64,000 nt of DNA from Paulinella micropora (GCA_009731375.1 BJOX01000073.1:99106-163105), one strand, 5' to 3'; positions 22,180 to 37,127 are shown, numbered from the stretch's first letter. Translations and numbers: made by a program. Notes: a model not told the origin generated them from the letters alone.

Positions 22180-22194
22180 ATGTCTATCTATATG

Positions 22195-22247
<53 letters not shown>

Positions 22248-22323
22248 ATATCTATCTATCTACCTATCTATCTATCTAGCTACCTATATATCTATCTATC
22301 TACCTATCTATCTATCTATCTAC

Positions 22324-22369
<46 letters not shown>

Positions 22370-22380
22370 GTATATCCATC
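20745..22380. repeat. (TATC)n array, 1.6 kb
   Basis: The second longest array. It shows internal higher-order repetition (segments with ctgtctatatatatatcttt near 21033 and 21419), ctttcttt patches at 21758-21775 and 21908-21938, and a TA patch at 21098-21128. Confidence 0.9.
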
Positions 22381-22940
22381 GCAAGTGCGCATGATGCTAT
22401 TCTCGAACGAGAGGAAGCAAAATCTACCAGTCCATACATCAATCAGATGCGTCCATCTTGCATGTAGAGAGATAGAACGAGAGTGCAACCCACAAATACC
22501 ATCACTTACAAACACCAGAAACACACATACACCCACAGATGCACAATCTATAATAATATTAAATACGTCTGTAATAATTAAATTGTACATGTCCATATGT
22601 GTATATATGCAATTCTACATGTACAATAATATTTATGTATGCATGTATATTGCTTGCTTACACATCATTTTTATTCACACATTCTCTCTGTTCCCATGCA
22701 CACACTAATTTACCTACCACAACATACCACTTTCACATACCTACCACAACATACCACGTTCAAGTATTCACGTGCTGTGTCCTTGTGCACTAAGCTTAGA
22801 CACTTCACCAGCAGCCTCTAGCGCTGCGCACAGGCTACAAGGGAAAGAACATCCCAGATTGGTCGGGCATCAAGCGCTTGAAGTCGTTGCTCATCGCGCT
22901 CGAAACACGTGAGCAACAAGTAAGCAGCTATGTGAGCTTC

Positions 22941-23556
22941 GTGACGGGTTCTTTGCCTCAGTCCAGGCAATCAGCCATGGATTCAGCCACTACATGACTT
23001 GGTGACTGCTAGCCCATCAAAGGATTCGATGAATTTTGCAGTAGCTCGTACCAACGCTCTCATTCAACACTTAGGAAGAAGCTACGCCACAGCTTTCGCA
23101 TCTATACCAGACTCGGAAGAGACCAATCTAGAGTTTCACATCCGTCTACGGTACACTAGCAGCTAATAACCTTTCATGCATGAAGTATACAACCATGAGT
23201 ACACAGAGCGCGCGTAAGCATTCTATTAATGTACAATTACATATACATGTGACGGGTTCTCTGCCTCACTCCAGACAATCAGCCATGGATTCAGCCACTA
23301 CGGGACTTGGTGACTGCTAGCACATCAAAGTATCTGATGTTTTCTGCAGTAGCTCGTACCAACGTTCTCATTCAACACTTAGGAAGAAGCTACGCCACAG
23401 CTTTCGCATCTATACCAGACTCGGAAGAGACCAATCTAGAGTTTCACATCCGTCCACGGTACACTAGCAGCTAATAACCTTTCATGCATGAAGTATACAA
23501 CCATGAGTACACAGAGCGCGCGTAAGCATACTATTAATGTACAATTACATGTAGAT
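22941..23556. repeat. 308-bp tandem duplication in unit 2
   Basis: The block beginning gtgacgggtt is present at 22941 and again at 23249, carrying two copies of the ARTNALIQ island with its acceptor. The two copies differ at a handful of positions, so the event is not an assembly overlap. Confidence 0.75.
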
Positions 23557-23895
23557 CGTAACAGACAATTGACGCATATTACTAGAGATATTATGCATAC
23601 ACAACATGTGCATACACAAGGTCATTGTTAGCTGATTCACAAGCGAACACATGCAGCCACCCGTGCACAACCGTATTCTTACCGTATTCTTGTATTGCCT
23701 GGTAATATTCATACATGCTACAAGTATTGCATGCACTGTGCAGCCACGTATAAAATCATGCCAGTATTTCCTTTGCCTCCAGCTGCGCGCCATGTACATC
23801 TCTGCCAGTGCACATAGTGTGTGTCTCACAGGTGCTCCTGTACGACCCATGCTCTATGCATCTCACACAACGCTCTGCGTTGCTGCGGCTCTCAC

Positions 23896-24102
23896 CTGCT
23901 GGAACCACTGGCCGGTCTGCTCGTTGCGCACAAACACGTACGCTGCTCCCGCTTCACCGCAACCGTTATCCGCCCCGTTTCCGTTGATTCCCGTCGCACA
24001 AGAATCTTCTTGCCAAGCGCCAACAACGAATGTATTTCCAGATACACTTACCGCAAATCCGAAGTTGTCGCCGCTGCCCGTGTTAGTGGGCTTCAGATAG
24101 GC
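23896..24102 (-). CDS. FG-GAP repeat exon, copy 3
   Basis: An intact 207-bp phase-0/0 exon. It is the most diverged copy: G11, N13, F16, A17, F25, W30, Q31, G47 and E50, together with several synonymous changes (for example TGT for TGC and TTC for TTT). This suggests it separated earlier than the others. Just upstream in gene sense (beyond about 24155), the usual CA-rich tract and GC-rich block are missing. The intron is therefore shorter, but the acceptor (GCTCTCAG) and its pyrimidine tract remain. Confidence 0.85.
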
Positions 24103-25073
24103 CTGAGAGCAAACACGGCAGGTGAGACAGAACAGCGGCAGAACAAGCGCAGCACGTTCTCAGCACATGCTGCGTCTTGATGTCTTAATGCTCATGGAAG
24201 TGGTTCACTTGCAAGCTTGGATCGAGAGCTCAATCATGACCCGCCAAGCAGGTCCTAGACATAAGCATCACTGGACTGAGACGAAATCCAAGACCTTCGC
24301 AGAATCGCTCATTACACGTATGCTTAACTAAATTAAAGCTAGGATCTGCTGCTGGCACGCACATGCGCGCAGGTAATACGCACATCTATGTTTACATGAG
24401 AGGTCCTTCGGGACTACATGCAATCCTCAATGACTAACGTAGATGCCTTTTCTCTTTTCTATAAGGGAATTCCGTTGTTGTTGTTGTTGTTGTTGCTGTT
24501 ATTGTTGTTTCACTCGGGTTCGTTGCAACTGGTCATTTCGTTGCCACTGATAACCGTGAGCCTTCCGCGTACATGGAACATTACGCTTGTGATATATGTG
24601 GACATCTAGGGCATGAATCTCAGAAAGATTTCATTTATATGTATGCATATAAATCGTATATATCAATGTATATGAATGTCTATGACTAAGTGCATGTATC
24701 GATGCATATTGATTATGCCCTGATGTTATATATATGTGCATATGCATGAATGGATTTCATATTGGGTATGACACAGATACAAGTACAAGCAATTATGAAG
24801 TTTGCATTATACACATGTTTCATAATATGCATGAATTACCTTCATAGTGAGTATGCAATACTATATACATAGATACAAATATAGTCACACCTTTTGATAA
24901 TTTAACATAAAAACATTACAAGATATATTTATACTTGGACATATTGAAAACGATGTACAAAAAGCTTCTTTAATGTATGTATGCATGCATATATAATTTA
25001 TAAACATCCATGTATATATATGAAGCCATAACCAAGTGCATGTGCAGATGCAGATCTAATATGCATTATCTAC

Positions 25074-25122
<49 letters not shown>

Positions 25123-27609
25123 TATATACATATATATATATATATTATTATACATGAACCACATTCATACTGAATATGAAGTATGAGCAACCTTCTACAT
25201 ATACAATGATAAATCAAAACCTCAGCTGCTACATATATACGTGGAAAGAAGATTAAGCTTCCTTCTTTGTCAGTCATTGTGCGCAAAACGCTGATCCATG
25301 TCTTATGAGCGAAGCTTCCGCCACTGCAACATCTCGATGAGGGCTGTCGCATGTCGATGCCCAAGCAAGCCGCTTAGCTGAGAACAAGGTCCAAGCGCGA
25401 AGGCATGGTTCGCGGCACTGAATGACAAAGACCCCATATGCATTCATGGAAGATTGACCAGGAAGCTTTCGTCGAGAGCTTGTGGTACCAATCAGCCACG
25501 ATGCAGTTCCTGGTCCTAGCCATGAGCCAGGGCTGAGGCGGAAACGCTTGGTAAAGTCGCTCATGGTATCTATGCCTTACATGGTGTATGCGACATGCAT
25601 ATGCACATCCACACAGACACACATGTTTGCTTGCATGAATTGTGGATAACTACATCCAAAGGCAGACTCAAGCGCTTTTCTGCTCGACTCATGCTCTATG
25701 TTACTGCTCTTGAAGTGGTCGCGTTGACGACTCTCATAAAGGGCTTTCTGACCAGCCATGATGCAGCTTTACGACGTACGAGTCTGTTCTGACCGATGCG
25801 CTTGAACTGGCTGTTCGTTCGCGACAACTGATAACTATCAGTCATGGGCTTGCGCACTCTGTGTAGATCATATATATAGAGAGGATATGCATCCACATGT
25901 AGAATGAACAAATCCAGCACATGCATGTTCAAACTTCAAACAACTTTTCTGTGGGTACAAATATATATCTATGCAAGTGAAGTGACTGAATGCATGCATA
26001 CATACATATTAAATATTAATTATAATGAAATATGGAATATGAATATATATGTACGTATGAATATGCATATTTATATACGAAATGTATAGACATCTGTAGA
26101 ATGAGCACAAGCAAGTACAAAAAAGCTTTCATGCATATGTGTTTACAAGTATCTAGTATCCATGCATATATACGCAGTGACTAAATGCATGTGTATACAC
26201 ATGTCTTGAATTTTAGTCATGTATATGCACATGTTTATGCATATTGTGTATATGAATAAATACACAATATATGTGGAGGACGTCCACCATTACAAACAAG
26301 CAGTTATGTGCCTACAAAAATATTATTATTTCAAGGCATAAGCTTACTATTGATTATGCATTTTTTTTTTCAAAAATGTACCATGTATTATCATGTATGG
26401 ATGAGGGTCGAAGACATGGTCAGTAACAACGAACCAAGACTACATGCGCTTCGTTCTCCTTGCTGTTTAAGTCGCACGTCGACTGCTTGTGGAGTTTTAG
26501 GCCACTTTTGACAAAGTCTTCACGGGCATTACGGCCACAAAGTAGCGCTGCTGCTAGGATTTGGTCCACATGCGAGTGGTCATGGCTTCTTCCAAGGCCC
26601 TCGTCCAACAAGGGCTTTCTAACAAGCCACCGTCGTGTCAGCTCATGGTTTGAGACTTTGCCGGTCATGAGACCACCTAGCGCGCGACATGAGGTTTGAG
26701 TGCACTTGCGGAAGACTCTGCCCAAAAATGAACTAGAAACCTTGGAAGCGTCGGCGTGCATAACCACACCAGCAACGAGAACGAAGCGCGTCCGCAGTCA
26801 TCCTCTGTTGCAAATAATTCAGCCTATTCGACCCTTGTCGCAAATAACCAAGCCTTTTCGACCCTTGTTCATACAATCCAGCCTATACCTCTTCCATGAG
26901 TGTATATGTCTATACATGCCTACTACATCTTTACGAATGCAATACATAGATCATACACAATGATTATATTTTACACTGCCCATTTTATCTATACTATGTA
27001 TGAACATTCACGCACATAAATACATACTCATGCAGTTACCGTGAATACATAATCACACATCTATATATTCGTCTATCTATTTGCGATGAATATGCAGGAC
27101 GTATGTAAACATGCATTCAGTCACTCCCTTGGCGTATGTTACAAGAATAAGCATTACAGCTTATCTATATATCTATGAGGCACAATTTGTAGCACATGCG
27201 TCTCTGGCTTTCTGTCTGTCTGCCTCTCTCTCTCTCTGTGATCATGTTTTAAACTTGCAGAGCAAAGCCTCTGTAATTATAACACCTTGACCCTTTTTGA
27301 GGGAAATATTAACACTCATCCGCTTCAGGAATGTCTCTTACAAACCGCAACATGTTTCCGATTGTGTTCTTGCAACAGAGGCTTGGTTCACAAGCAGAAT
27401 CCTTGCCGGCCATACTATTACTTCCGACAGGCAAGGTTCAGCAAACATATGGCATGGGTGAACTGACTCAAAGTTAAGATGGAAATAAATCAAGCAGCAG
27501 ATGCAAGAGAACATAAAACAAGAAGCAGTCGACAATCAACAGAAGATGCTACCAGATTGGCGACTGACGCAGCAAGAAAAAAGCTCTTGCTCCACGCTAT
27601 GTTATCCCA

Positions 27610-27715
27610 TCCATCCATCCATCCATCTATCTATAATCTATCTACCTATCCATCTATCTATCTAAAAAGCTACCTATCTACCTATCTATCTATCTATCTA
27701 TCCACCTATCTATCG

Positions 27716-27763
<48 letters not shown>

Positions 27764-27805
27764 ATATATTGTCTTTCTATTTATCTATCTATTTATCTAT
27801 CTATT

Positions 27806-27852
<47 letters not shown>

Positions 27853-28119
27853 TTATCTATCTACCTATCTATCTGTCTGTCTATCTGGTAGGTAAACACG
27901 CAAACAAGCGGCTACTAGTAATTGAACACAATGGTCTCTTGTTTCGAAACGAAGCGCTTCAAAGCCAGCTCAAGTATTCACGTGCTGTGTCATGGCGCAC
28001 TAAGCTTGGACCTACCTACCTACCTACCTACCTATCTATCTATCTGTCTGTCTACCTATATATCTTTATCTATCTATTTATCTATCTATCCATATATCTA
28101 TCCATCAATCAATCTATCC

Positions 28120-28156
<37 letters not shown>

Positions 28157-28231
28157 AGTATTTATCCATCTACCAGTCTTTCAATCTTTCAATTTATCCA
28201 TCTATCCATCCATCTATCTATCTATCTATCT
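27610..28231. repeat. (TATC)n arrays of unit 3 (27610-27887 and 28012-28231)
   Basis: Two arrays separated by one KHANERLL-type island. They are homologous to 11173-11838 but shorter by several repeat blocks. Confidence 0.85.
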
Positions 28232-28650
28232 GGTGTGGGTGTGCTGGGCCCGTGGTGGGGTGCCTTATGTGTGCCTAGCCATACGCCTACAAGTCACATG
28301 CCGAAATAGCGACGGGAAGCACAATCCTGTTCCCTCAGGGTGCCCTTTCTCGCTTGTTGAGCCCGGAATAAAACCCACAGTGCTCTGTCGGTTTATACTA
28401 GACTGTCGAACAGTCTCGAAACTCCATCTGCTTACTGGGCCCTCTGTAATGGAGGTGGGAGCTCGTTCTGCAAGGGGCGCTTTATGGAACGAGCCCTGGC
28501 CCCGCCTGGTACTAGGGAGCTTTGGTATTGCCTGTATCAGTCCCTTCCGTGCAAACATCACGGCTTAGCTGGGCATCGGGTTAATACTTTACCCACAGAC
28601 TTCCTGGTTGACGAAATCAGAAGCTCCTTTTTTCTGACATTAGTCGATAT
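28232..28650. mobile_element. Unclassified 415-bp element, third copy
   Basis: A single copy in unit 3 between two TATC arrays. Its left half matches the first unit 1 copy (cctacaagtcac) and its right half matches the second (gggttaatactttaccc). This is consistent with deletion or gene conversion between tandem copies. Confidence 0.35.
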
Positions 28651-28671
28651 TTCATATTTCTACCTTCCTGT

Positions 28672-28713
28672 CGGTCTATCTATCTATCTATCTATCTATC
28701 TACCTATCTATCC

Positions 28714-28755
<42 letters not shown>

Positions 28756-28861
28756 GTATCTAGAGCTGATAGACCAAACATACCTATCATCTATCTGTCT
28801 ATCAATCTATCTATCTATCTATCTATTTATCTATTTATCTATTCATCGATCTATCCATCTA

Positions 28862-28908
<47 letters not shown>

Positions 28909-28913
28909 TTATA

Positions 28914-28948
<35 letters not shown>

Positions 28949-29013
28949 ATATCTATCTATCCATCTATCCATCTATCTATCTATCTATCTATCTACCTAT
29001 CTGTATATCCATC
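28672..29013. repeat. (TATC)n array
   Basis: Homologue of 12825-13163, with rearranged internal units. Its last part recurs at 42770-42838, where unit 5 switches homology. Confidence 0.9.
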
Positions 29014-30321
29014 GCAAGTGCGCATGATGCTGTTCTCGAACGAGTGGAAGCAAAATCTTCCGGTCCATACATACATCAATCAGATGCGTCCATCTTGCAT
29101 GTACAGAGAGAGAGAAGGAGAGTGCAACCCACACATACCATCACTTACAAACACCACCAGAAACACACATACACCCACAGATGCACAATCTATAATAATA
29201 TTATGTGCGTCTGTAATAATTAAATTGTACATGTCCATATGTGTAAAAATGCAATTCTACATGTACACTAATATTTATGTATGCATGTATATTGTTTGCT
29301 TACACATCATTTTTATTCACACATTCTCTCTGTGCCCATACCACACTAATTTACCTACCACAGCATAACACTTTCACATACCTTGGTAGGTAAACACGCA
29401 AACGAGCGGCTCTTAGTCATTGAACACAATGGTCTCTTGCTTTGAAACGAAGCGCTTCAAAGCCAGCTCAAGTATTCTCGTGTGTGTCCTGGCGCACTAA
29501 GCTTAGACACGTCACATGGAGCCTCTAGCGCTGCGCACGGGCTACAAGGGAAAGAACATCCCAGATTGCTCGGGCATCAAGCGCTTGAAGTCGTTGCTCA
29601 TCGCACTCGAAACACGTGAGCAACAAGTAAGCAGCTATGTGAGCTTCGTGACGGCGTATGTTACAAGAATAAGCATTACAGCTTATCTGTGTATCTATGA
29701 GACGCAATTTGTAGCACATGCGTGCACCAAAAACATTAGTTTCCTGCATCTCTGCGTGCATATCTACTGGAGGCATCGTACATGTGATATATACACAATA
29801 TACACAAGCGTGTAGTTTATCCCATGCCACGAATAGTTGGTGCAAGCACGTTGGTTTTAGCAAATTCTTTCTCTCATACACCTGGAACGCGCTCATTACA
29901 AAGCCCCGGGCAACAGCATCTGGAACCGGCCCAAAAGAAAGCGCTTGAGACTATTATCTTTGCTGGTCCTGACTTGCAAACGACCTCTCGTGGAAGTATA
30001 CGCGAAATGTATGTGTGCGTGTGCGTGCATGCACCACTTTGCCTAGCTATGCAGCGTACGTACCAGGAGCCACGTGATAAGACATATTACTGAATATGCA
30101 AGAATAGGATATGAATAAAACACATGTGATACTGTGCGCGTAAACCAGCCTCTTGGCTAGTACCTACAAACACGGACTCCACACGATTTGCTTGAGTTCC
30201 GTTCTAGTGTCAAACCCTGAGCCACGACTCACCAGCAAACTCTTACTGAGTAAAAGTGGGGCCATGCCAAGCAACAACGACAAGCGTGCGCTTGAGAACA
30301 AAGGGCTTCTCTGGCTGTCTG

Positions 30322-30358
<37 letters not shown>

Positions 30359-30734
30359 CGTGTGTGTGTGCTCATGTTTTAAACTCGCAGAGCAAAGCAT
30401 CTGTAATAATAACACCTTGACCCTTTTTGAGGGAAATATTAACACTCATCCGCTTCGGGAATGCCTCTTACAAACCGCAACATGTTTCGGATTGTGTTCT
30501 TGCAACAGAGGCTTGGTTTGCAAGCAGAATCCCTGTCGGCCATACTATTACTTCCGACAGGCAAGGTTCAGCAAAAATATGACATGGGTGAGCTGACTTA
30601 AAGATGGAAACAAATAAAGCAGCAGATGAAAGAGAACATAAAACAAGAAGCGATCGGAAATCAACAGAAGATGCTACCAGATTGGCGAGTAACGCAGCAA
30701 GAAAAAAGCTCTTGCTCCACGATATGTTATCCCA

Positions 30735-30907
30735 TCCATCCGTCCATCCATCCATCAATCTTTAAATTATCCATCTATCCATCTATATATCTATCTATCT
30801 ACCTATCTATCTATCTTTCTATCTATCTATCTATCCATCTATCTATCTATCTATTTATCTATCTATCTATATATTGTCTTTCTATTTATTTATCTATTTA
30901 TCTATCT

Positions 30908-30942
<35 letters not shown>

Positions 30943-31202
30943 TATCTATCTATCCTATCTATCTACCTACCTACCTATCTATCTGTCTGTCTATCTGGTA
31001 GGTAAACACGCAAACGAGCGGCTACTAGTAATTGAACACAATGGTCCCTTGCTTCGAAACGAAGCGCTTCAAAGCCAGCTCAAGTATCCACGTGTTGTGT
31101 CATGGCGCACTTAGCTTGGACCTACCTACGTACCTACCTACCTACCTATATCCATATATCTATCCATCATCTATTTATTTATCTACCTACCTATCTATCT
31201 AC

Positions 31203-31243
<41 letters not shown>

Positions 31244-31348
31244 AATCTATCTATCTATCTATCTATCTATCTGTGTATATAACTTAGTATTTATCCATCT
31301 ATCAGTCTTTCAATCTTTCAATCTATCCATCTATCTATCTATCCATCC

Positions 31349-31391
<43 letters not shown>

Positions 31392-31417
31392 CATATTTCT
31401 ACCTACCTGTCGGTCTG

Positions 31418-31454
<37 letters not shown>

Positions 31455-31523
31455 GCATCTAGAGCTGAAAGACCAAACATACCTATCTATCTATCAATCA
31501 ATCAATCAATCAATCTATCTATC

Positions 31524-31579
<56 letters not shown>

Positions 31580-31588
31580 CATCTATCC

Positions 31589-31624
<36 letters not shown>

Positions 31625-31663
31625 ATCTATCTATCCATCTATCTATCTATCTATCTATCCATC
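30735..31663. repeat. (TATC)n arrays of unit 3 (30735-30996 and 31122-31663)
   Basis: A match of 14883-15812 at +15,852 bp, with no length change in the parts compared. Equal microsatellite lengths indicate a recent copy. Confidence 0.85.
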
Positions 31664-32939
31664 GCAAGTGCGCAGGATGCTATTCTCGAACGAGAGGAAG
31701 CAAAATGTACAGGTCCATACATACATCAATCAGATGCGTCCATCTCTCATGCAGAGAGAGAGAACGAGAGTACAACCCACACATACCATCACTTACAAAC
31801 ACCACCAGAAACACACATACACCCACAGATGCACAATCTATAATAATATTATGTACGTCTGTAATAATCAAATTGTACATTCCCATATGTGTATATATGC
31901 AATTCTACATGTACACTAATATTTATGTATGCATGTGTATTGTTTGCTTACACATCATTTATATTCACACATTCTCTCTGTGCTCATGCACTCACTAATT
32001 TACCTACCACAGCATAACACTTTCACATACCTTGGTAGGTAAACACGCAAACGAGCGGCTCTGAGTCATGGAACACAATGGTCTCTTGCTTCGAAACGAA
32101 GCGCTTCAAAGCCAGCTCAAGTATTCACGTGTGTCCTGGCGCACTAAGCTTAGACACGTCACATGGAGCCTCTAGCGCTGCGCACGGGCTACAAGGGAAA
32201 GAACATCCCAGATTGCTCGGGCATCAAGCGCTTGAAGTCGTTGCTCATCGCACTCGAAACACGTGAGCAACAAGTAAGCAGCTATGTGAGCTTCGTGACG
32301 GGTTCTTTGCCTCATTCCAGGCAGTCAGTCATGGATTCAGCCACTACAGGACTTGGTGACTGCTAACCCATGTAAGGATTCGATGTATTTTGCAGTAGCT
32401 CGTACCAACGTTCTCATTCAACACTTAGGAAGAAGCTACGCCACGTGTTTCGCATCTTTGCCAGACTCGGAAGAGACCAATCTAGAGTTTCACATCCGTC
32501 CACGGTACAGTAGCAGCTAATAACCTTTCATGCATGAAGTATACAACCATGAGTACACAGAGCGCGCGTAAACATACTATTAATGTACAATTACATATAG
32601 ATCGTAACAGACAGTTGACGCATATTACTAGAGATATTATGCATACACAGCATGTGCATACACACTGTCATTCTTAGCTGATTCACAAGCGAACACATGC
32701 AGCCACTCCCGTGCACAACCGTATTCTTACCGTATTCTTGTATTGCCTGGTAATATTCATACATGCTACAAGTATTGCGTGTACTGTGCAGCCACGTATA
32801 AAATTATGCCAGTATTTCCTTTGCTTCCAGCTGCGCGCCATGTACATGCCAGTGCACATAGTGTGTGCCTCACAGGCGCTCCTGTACGACCCATGCTCCA
32901 TGCATCTCACACAACGCTCTGCGCTGCTGCGGCTCTCAC

Positions 32940-33146
32940 CTGCTGGAACCACTGGCCGGTCTGCTCGTTGCGCACAAACACGTACGCTGCTCCCGCGTCA
33001 TAGCAAGTGTTATCCGCCTCGTTCCCATTGATTCCCGTCGCACAGGAATCTTCTCTATCAGCACCAACGACCAATGTATTCCCAGACACACTTACCGCAT
33101 GTCCAAAGTAGTCGCCGCTGCCCGTGTTAGTGGGCTTCAGATAGGC
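32940..33146 (-). CDS. FG-GAP repeat exon, copy 4
   Basis: An intact 207-bp phase-0/0 exon with the same splice borders. Copy-specific residues are G11, Y13, H16, A17, D30, R31, E43, T47 and Y49. The paired cysteines at 35 and 48 are kept. This copy is repeated without visible change 11,180 bp away (44120-44326). Against the copy at 63150-63356, about eight codons differ by amino acid and about three silently. Confidence 0.85.
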
Positions 33147-34314
33147 CTGAGAGCAAGCACGGCAGGTGAGACAGCACAGCGGTAGAACAAGCGCGGCACG
33201 TGCAAGACAGCCCTCTTACCACCACACTCGCACAAACACACACACACACAGACACAGACACACACACACACATGCACACACACACACACATGCATACATA
33301 CACCTACGCACATACACGCCTTCTGTGAGGTGGTCCTCACACGGACGCTCTAATCTCAGCTCAGTAATGGTCGCAAACACCGACATGAACACACATACAC
33401 ACAACATCCACATATACACACAACACACACACACACACACACACCAACACACATACACACACACAAACATGCCACCTAGCCAGCCCCTACCAACTGCATA
33501 CATCAAAGCAAACAGCAAAGCTTAGCTCGCAGCAGCCGAAGCCGCGACACGGCCGCGCAGCCCCGGACACGTACATAACAAATGCTCCGACTGATGCGAA
33601 TGCATTATGCGTATCTAGCCCAGGCACTCGTTGGACATCAGCTTTCATTCGTGTCTTGGCTACTAGGCTTGGCGATCTAGGTCTCCGATAATGTATTCGC
33701 GAGTTTCCTTGGTTGTTATCGAGTGCGATCAGCAACAAGGTCTTCAAACACAGCGTTCTCAGCACATGCTGCGTCTTGATGTCTTAATGCTCGTGGAAGT
33801 GGTTCACTTGCATCGAGAGCTCACTCGTGACCCGCCAAGCAGGTCCTGGACATAAGCATCACTGGACTGAGACGGAATCCAAGACCTTCGCCGAATCGCT
33901 CATTACAAGTATGCTTAACTAAATTAAAGCTAGGATCTGCTGCTGACACGCACATGCGCGCAGGTAATACGCACATCTATGTTTACACGAGAGGTCCTTC
34001 GGGACTACATGCAATCCTCAATGACTAACGTAGATGCCTTTTCTGTTTTCTATAAGGGAATTCCGATGTTGTTGTTGTTGCTGCTGTTATTGTTGTTTCA
34101 CTCGGGTTCGTTGCAACTGGTCATTTCGTTGCCACTGATAGCCATGAGCCTTCCGCGTACATGGAACATTACGCTTGTGATATATGTGGACATCTGGGGG
34201 TTGCATCTCAGAAAGATTTAATTTATATGTATGCACTCATATAAATCGTATATATCAATGTATATGAATGTCTATGACTAAGTGCATGTATCGATGCATA
34301 TTAAATATGCCCTG

Positions 34315-34356
<42 letters not shown>

Positions 34357-36489
34357 CATATGCATGAATGAATTTCATATTGGGTATGACACAGATATAA
34401 GTACAAGCAATTATAAAGTTTGTATTATTCACATGTTTCATAATATGCATGAATTACCTTCATAATGAGTATGCAATACTATATACATAATTACAAATAT
34501 AATCACACATTTTGAGAATGTTACATAAAACATTACAAGATATATTTATACTTGGACATATTGAAAACGATGTTCAAAAAGCTTCTTTGATGTATGCATG
34601 CATGCATATATAATTTATACACATCCATGCATATATATGAAACCATGACTAAGTGCATGTGCAGATGCAGATCCAATATGCATTATCTACGAATACATAT
34701 AAATTTATTATTATACATGAACCACATTCATACTGAATATGAAGTATGAGCAACCTTCTACATATACAATGATACATCAAAACCTCAGCTGCTACATATA
34801 TACGTTGAAAGAAGATTAAGCTTCCTTCTTTGTCAGTCATTGTGTGAAAAAGCTGGTCCATGTCTTATGAGCGAAGCTTCCGTCAATGCAACATCTCGAT
34901 GAGGGCTGTCGCATGTCGATGCCCAAGCAAGCCGCTAAGCCGAGAACAAGGTCCAAGCGCGAAGGCATGGTTCGCGGCACTGAATGACAAAGCCCCCATA
35001 TGCATTCATGGAAGATTGACCAGGAAGCTTTCGTCGAGAGCTTGTGGTACCAATCAGCCACGATGCAGTTCCTGGTCCTAGCCATGAGCCAGGGCTGAGA
35101 CGGAAACGCTTGGTAAAGTCGCTCATGGTATCTATGCCTTACATGGTGTATGTGACATGCATATGCACATCCACACAGACACACACGTTTGCTTGCATGA
35201 ATTGTGGATAACCACATCCAAAGACGGACTCAAGCGCTTTTCTGCTCGGCCCATGCTCTATGTTACTGCTCTTGAAGTGGTCGCTTTGACGACTCTCATA
35301 AAGGGCTTTCTGACCAGCCATGATGCAGCTTTACGACGTACGAGTCTGTTCTGACCGATGCGCTTGAACTGGCTGTTCGTTCGCGACAACTGATAACTAT
35401 CAGTCATGGGCTTGCGCACTCTGTGTAGATCATATATATAGAGAGGATATGCATCCACATGTAGAATGAACAAATCCAGCACATGCATGCTCCAACTTCA
35501 AACAGCTTTTCTGTGGGTACAAATATATATCTATGCAAGTGAAGTGACTGAATGCATGCATACATACATATTAAATATTAATTATAATGAAATATGGAAT
35601 ATGAATATACATATACATGGAATATGAATATTTATATACGAAATGTATAGACATCTGTAGAATGAGCACATGCAAGTACAAAAAAGCTTTCATGCATATG
35701 TGTTTACAAGTATCTAGTATCCATGCATATATACGCAGTGACTAGATGCATGTGTATACATACGCCTTTACCAAGCCTTTACGACCCTTGTCGCAAATAA
35801 CCAAGCCTTTTCGACCCTTGTTCATACAATCCAGCCTATACCTCTTCCATGATTGTATATGTCTATACATGCAATACACAGATCATATACAATGATAATA
35901 TTTTACAGTGCCCATTTTATATATACTATGCATGTACATTCACGCACATAAATACGTATTCATGCAGTTACCGTGAATACATAATCATACATCTATATAT
36001 TCGTCTATTTATGTGCGATGAATATGCAGGACGTATGTAAACATGCATTCAGTCACTCCCTTGGCGTATGTTACAAGAATAAGCATTACAACTTATCTAT
36101 ATATCTATGAGGCGCAATTTGTAGCACATGCGTGCACAAAAAGAGCATTAGTTTCCTGCATCTCTGCGTGCATATCTATCGGAGGCATCGCACATGTGAT
36201 ATATACACAATATACACAAGCGTGTAGTTTATCCCATGCCATGAATAGTTGATGCAAGCACTTTGGTTTGAGCAAAATTTTCTCATACACCTGGAACGCG
36301 CTCATTACAAAGCCCCGGGCAACAGCATCTGGAACCGGCCCAGAAGAAAGCGCTTGAGATTATTATCATTGCTGGTCCTGACTTGCAAACGACCTCTCAT
36401 GGAAGTATACGCGAATGTATGCGTGCATGCACCACTTTGCCTAGCTATGCAGCGTACGTACCAGGAGCCACGTGATAAGACATATTAAT

Positions 36490-36492
36490 CTG

Positions 36493-36546
<54 letters not shown>

Positions 36547-36789
36547 CCCACCTACCTATCTATCTGTCTGTCTATCTATATCTATCTATTTATCTATCTA
36601 TCTTTATATCTATCCATCAATCTATCTATTCATCTACCTATCTATCTATCTATCTATCTATCTATTTATCTATCTATCTATCTACGTATATATCTAAGTA
36701 TTTATCCATGTATAAGTCTTTCAATCTATCCATCTGTCCATCTAACCATCTATCTATCTGTCTATCTATCTATCTATCTATCTATCTAA

Positions 36790-36825
<36 letters not shown>

Positions 36826-36888
36826 ATTTCTACCTACCTGTCGGTCTGTTATCTATCTATCTATCTGTCTATCTATCTATCTATCTAC

Positions 36889-36926
<38 letters not shown>

Positions 36927-37088
36927 ATCTATCTGTATTTCTACCTACCTGTCGGTCTGTTATCTATCTATCTATCTATCTGTCTATCTATCTATCTACC
37001 TATCTACCTATCTATCTATATTTCTATATTTCTATCTATCTATCCATCTATCTATCCATCTATCTATCCATCTATCTATATATCTATA

Positions 37089-37127
<39 letters not shown>

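Larger units (their letters stand above)
17092..23895 (-). repeat. Duplicated unit 2 (6.8 kb)
   Basis: The unit begins with FG-GAP copy 2 and follows the same order as unit 1 up to about 20085. It then jumps directly into the segment corresponding to about 14335 of unit 1, lacking the islands homologous to 10030-10780 and 13800-14150. It contains the 1.6-kb TATC array (20745-22380) and a unique internal 308-bp tandem duplication (22941-23556). Confidence 0.8.
23896..32939 (-). repeat. Duplicated unit 3 (9.0 kb)
   Basis: This unit starts with FG-GAP copy 3 and lacks the CA-rich tract and GC-rich block: at about 24152 the sequence passes straight to the segment ending in the TRMLN reading. From about 25.9 to 32.36 kb it is nearly identical to 9.5-16.51 kb of unit 1. 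The offset is 16,433 bp before the TATC region and 15,852 bp after it. The change in offset comes mainly from one missing copy of the 415-bp element and shorter TATC arrays. Confidence 0.8.
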
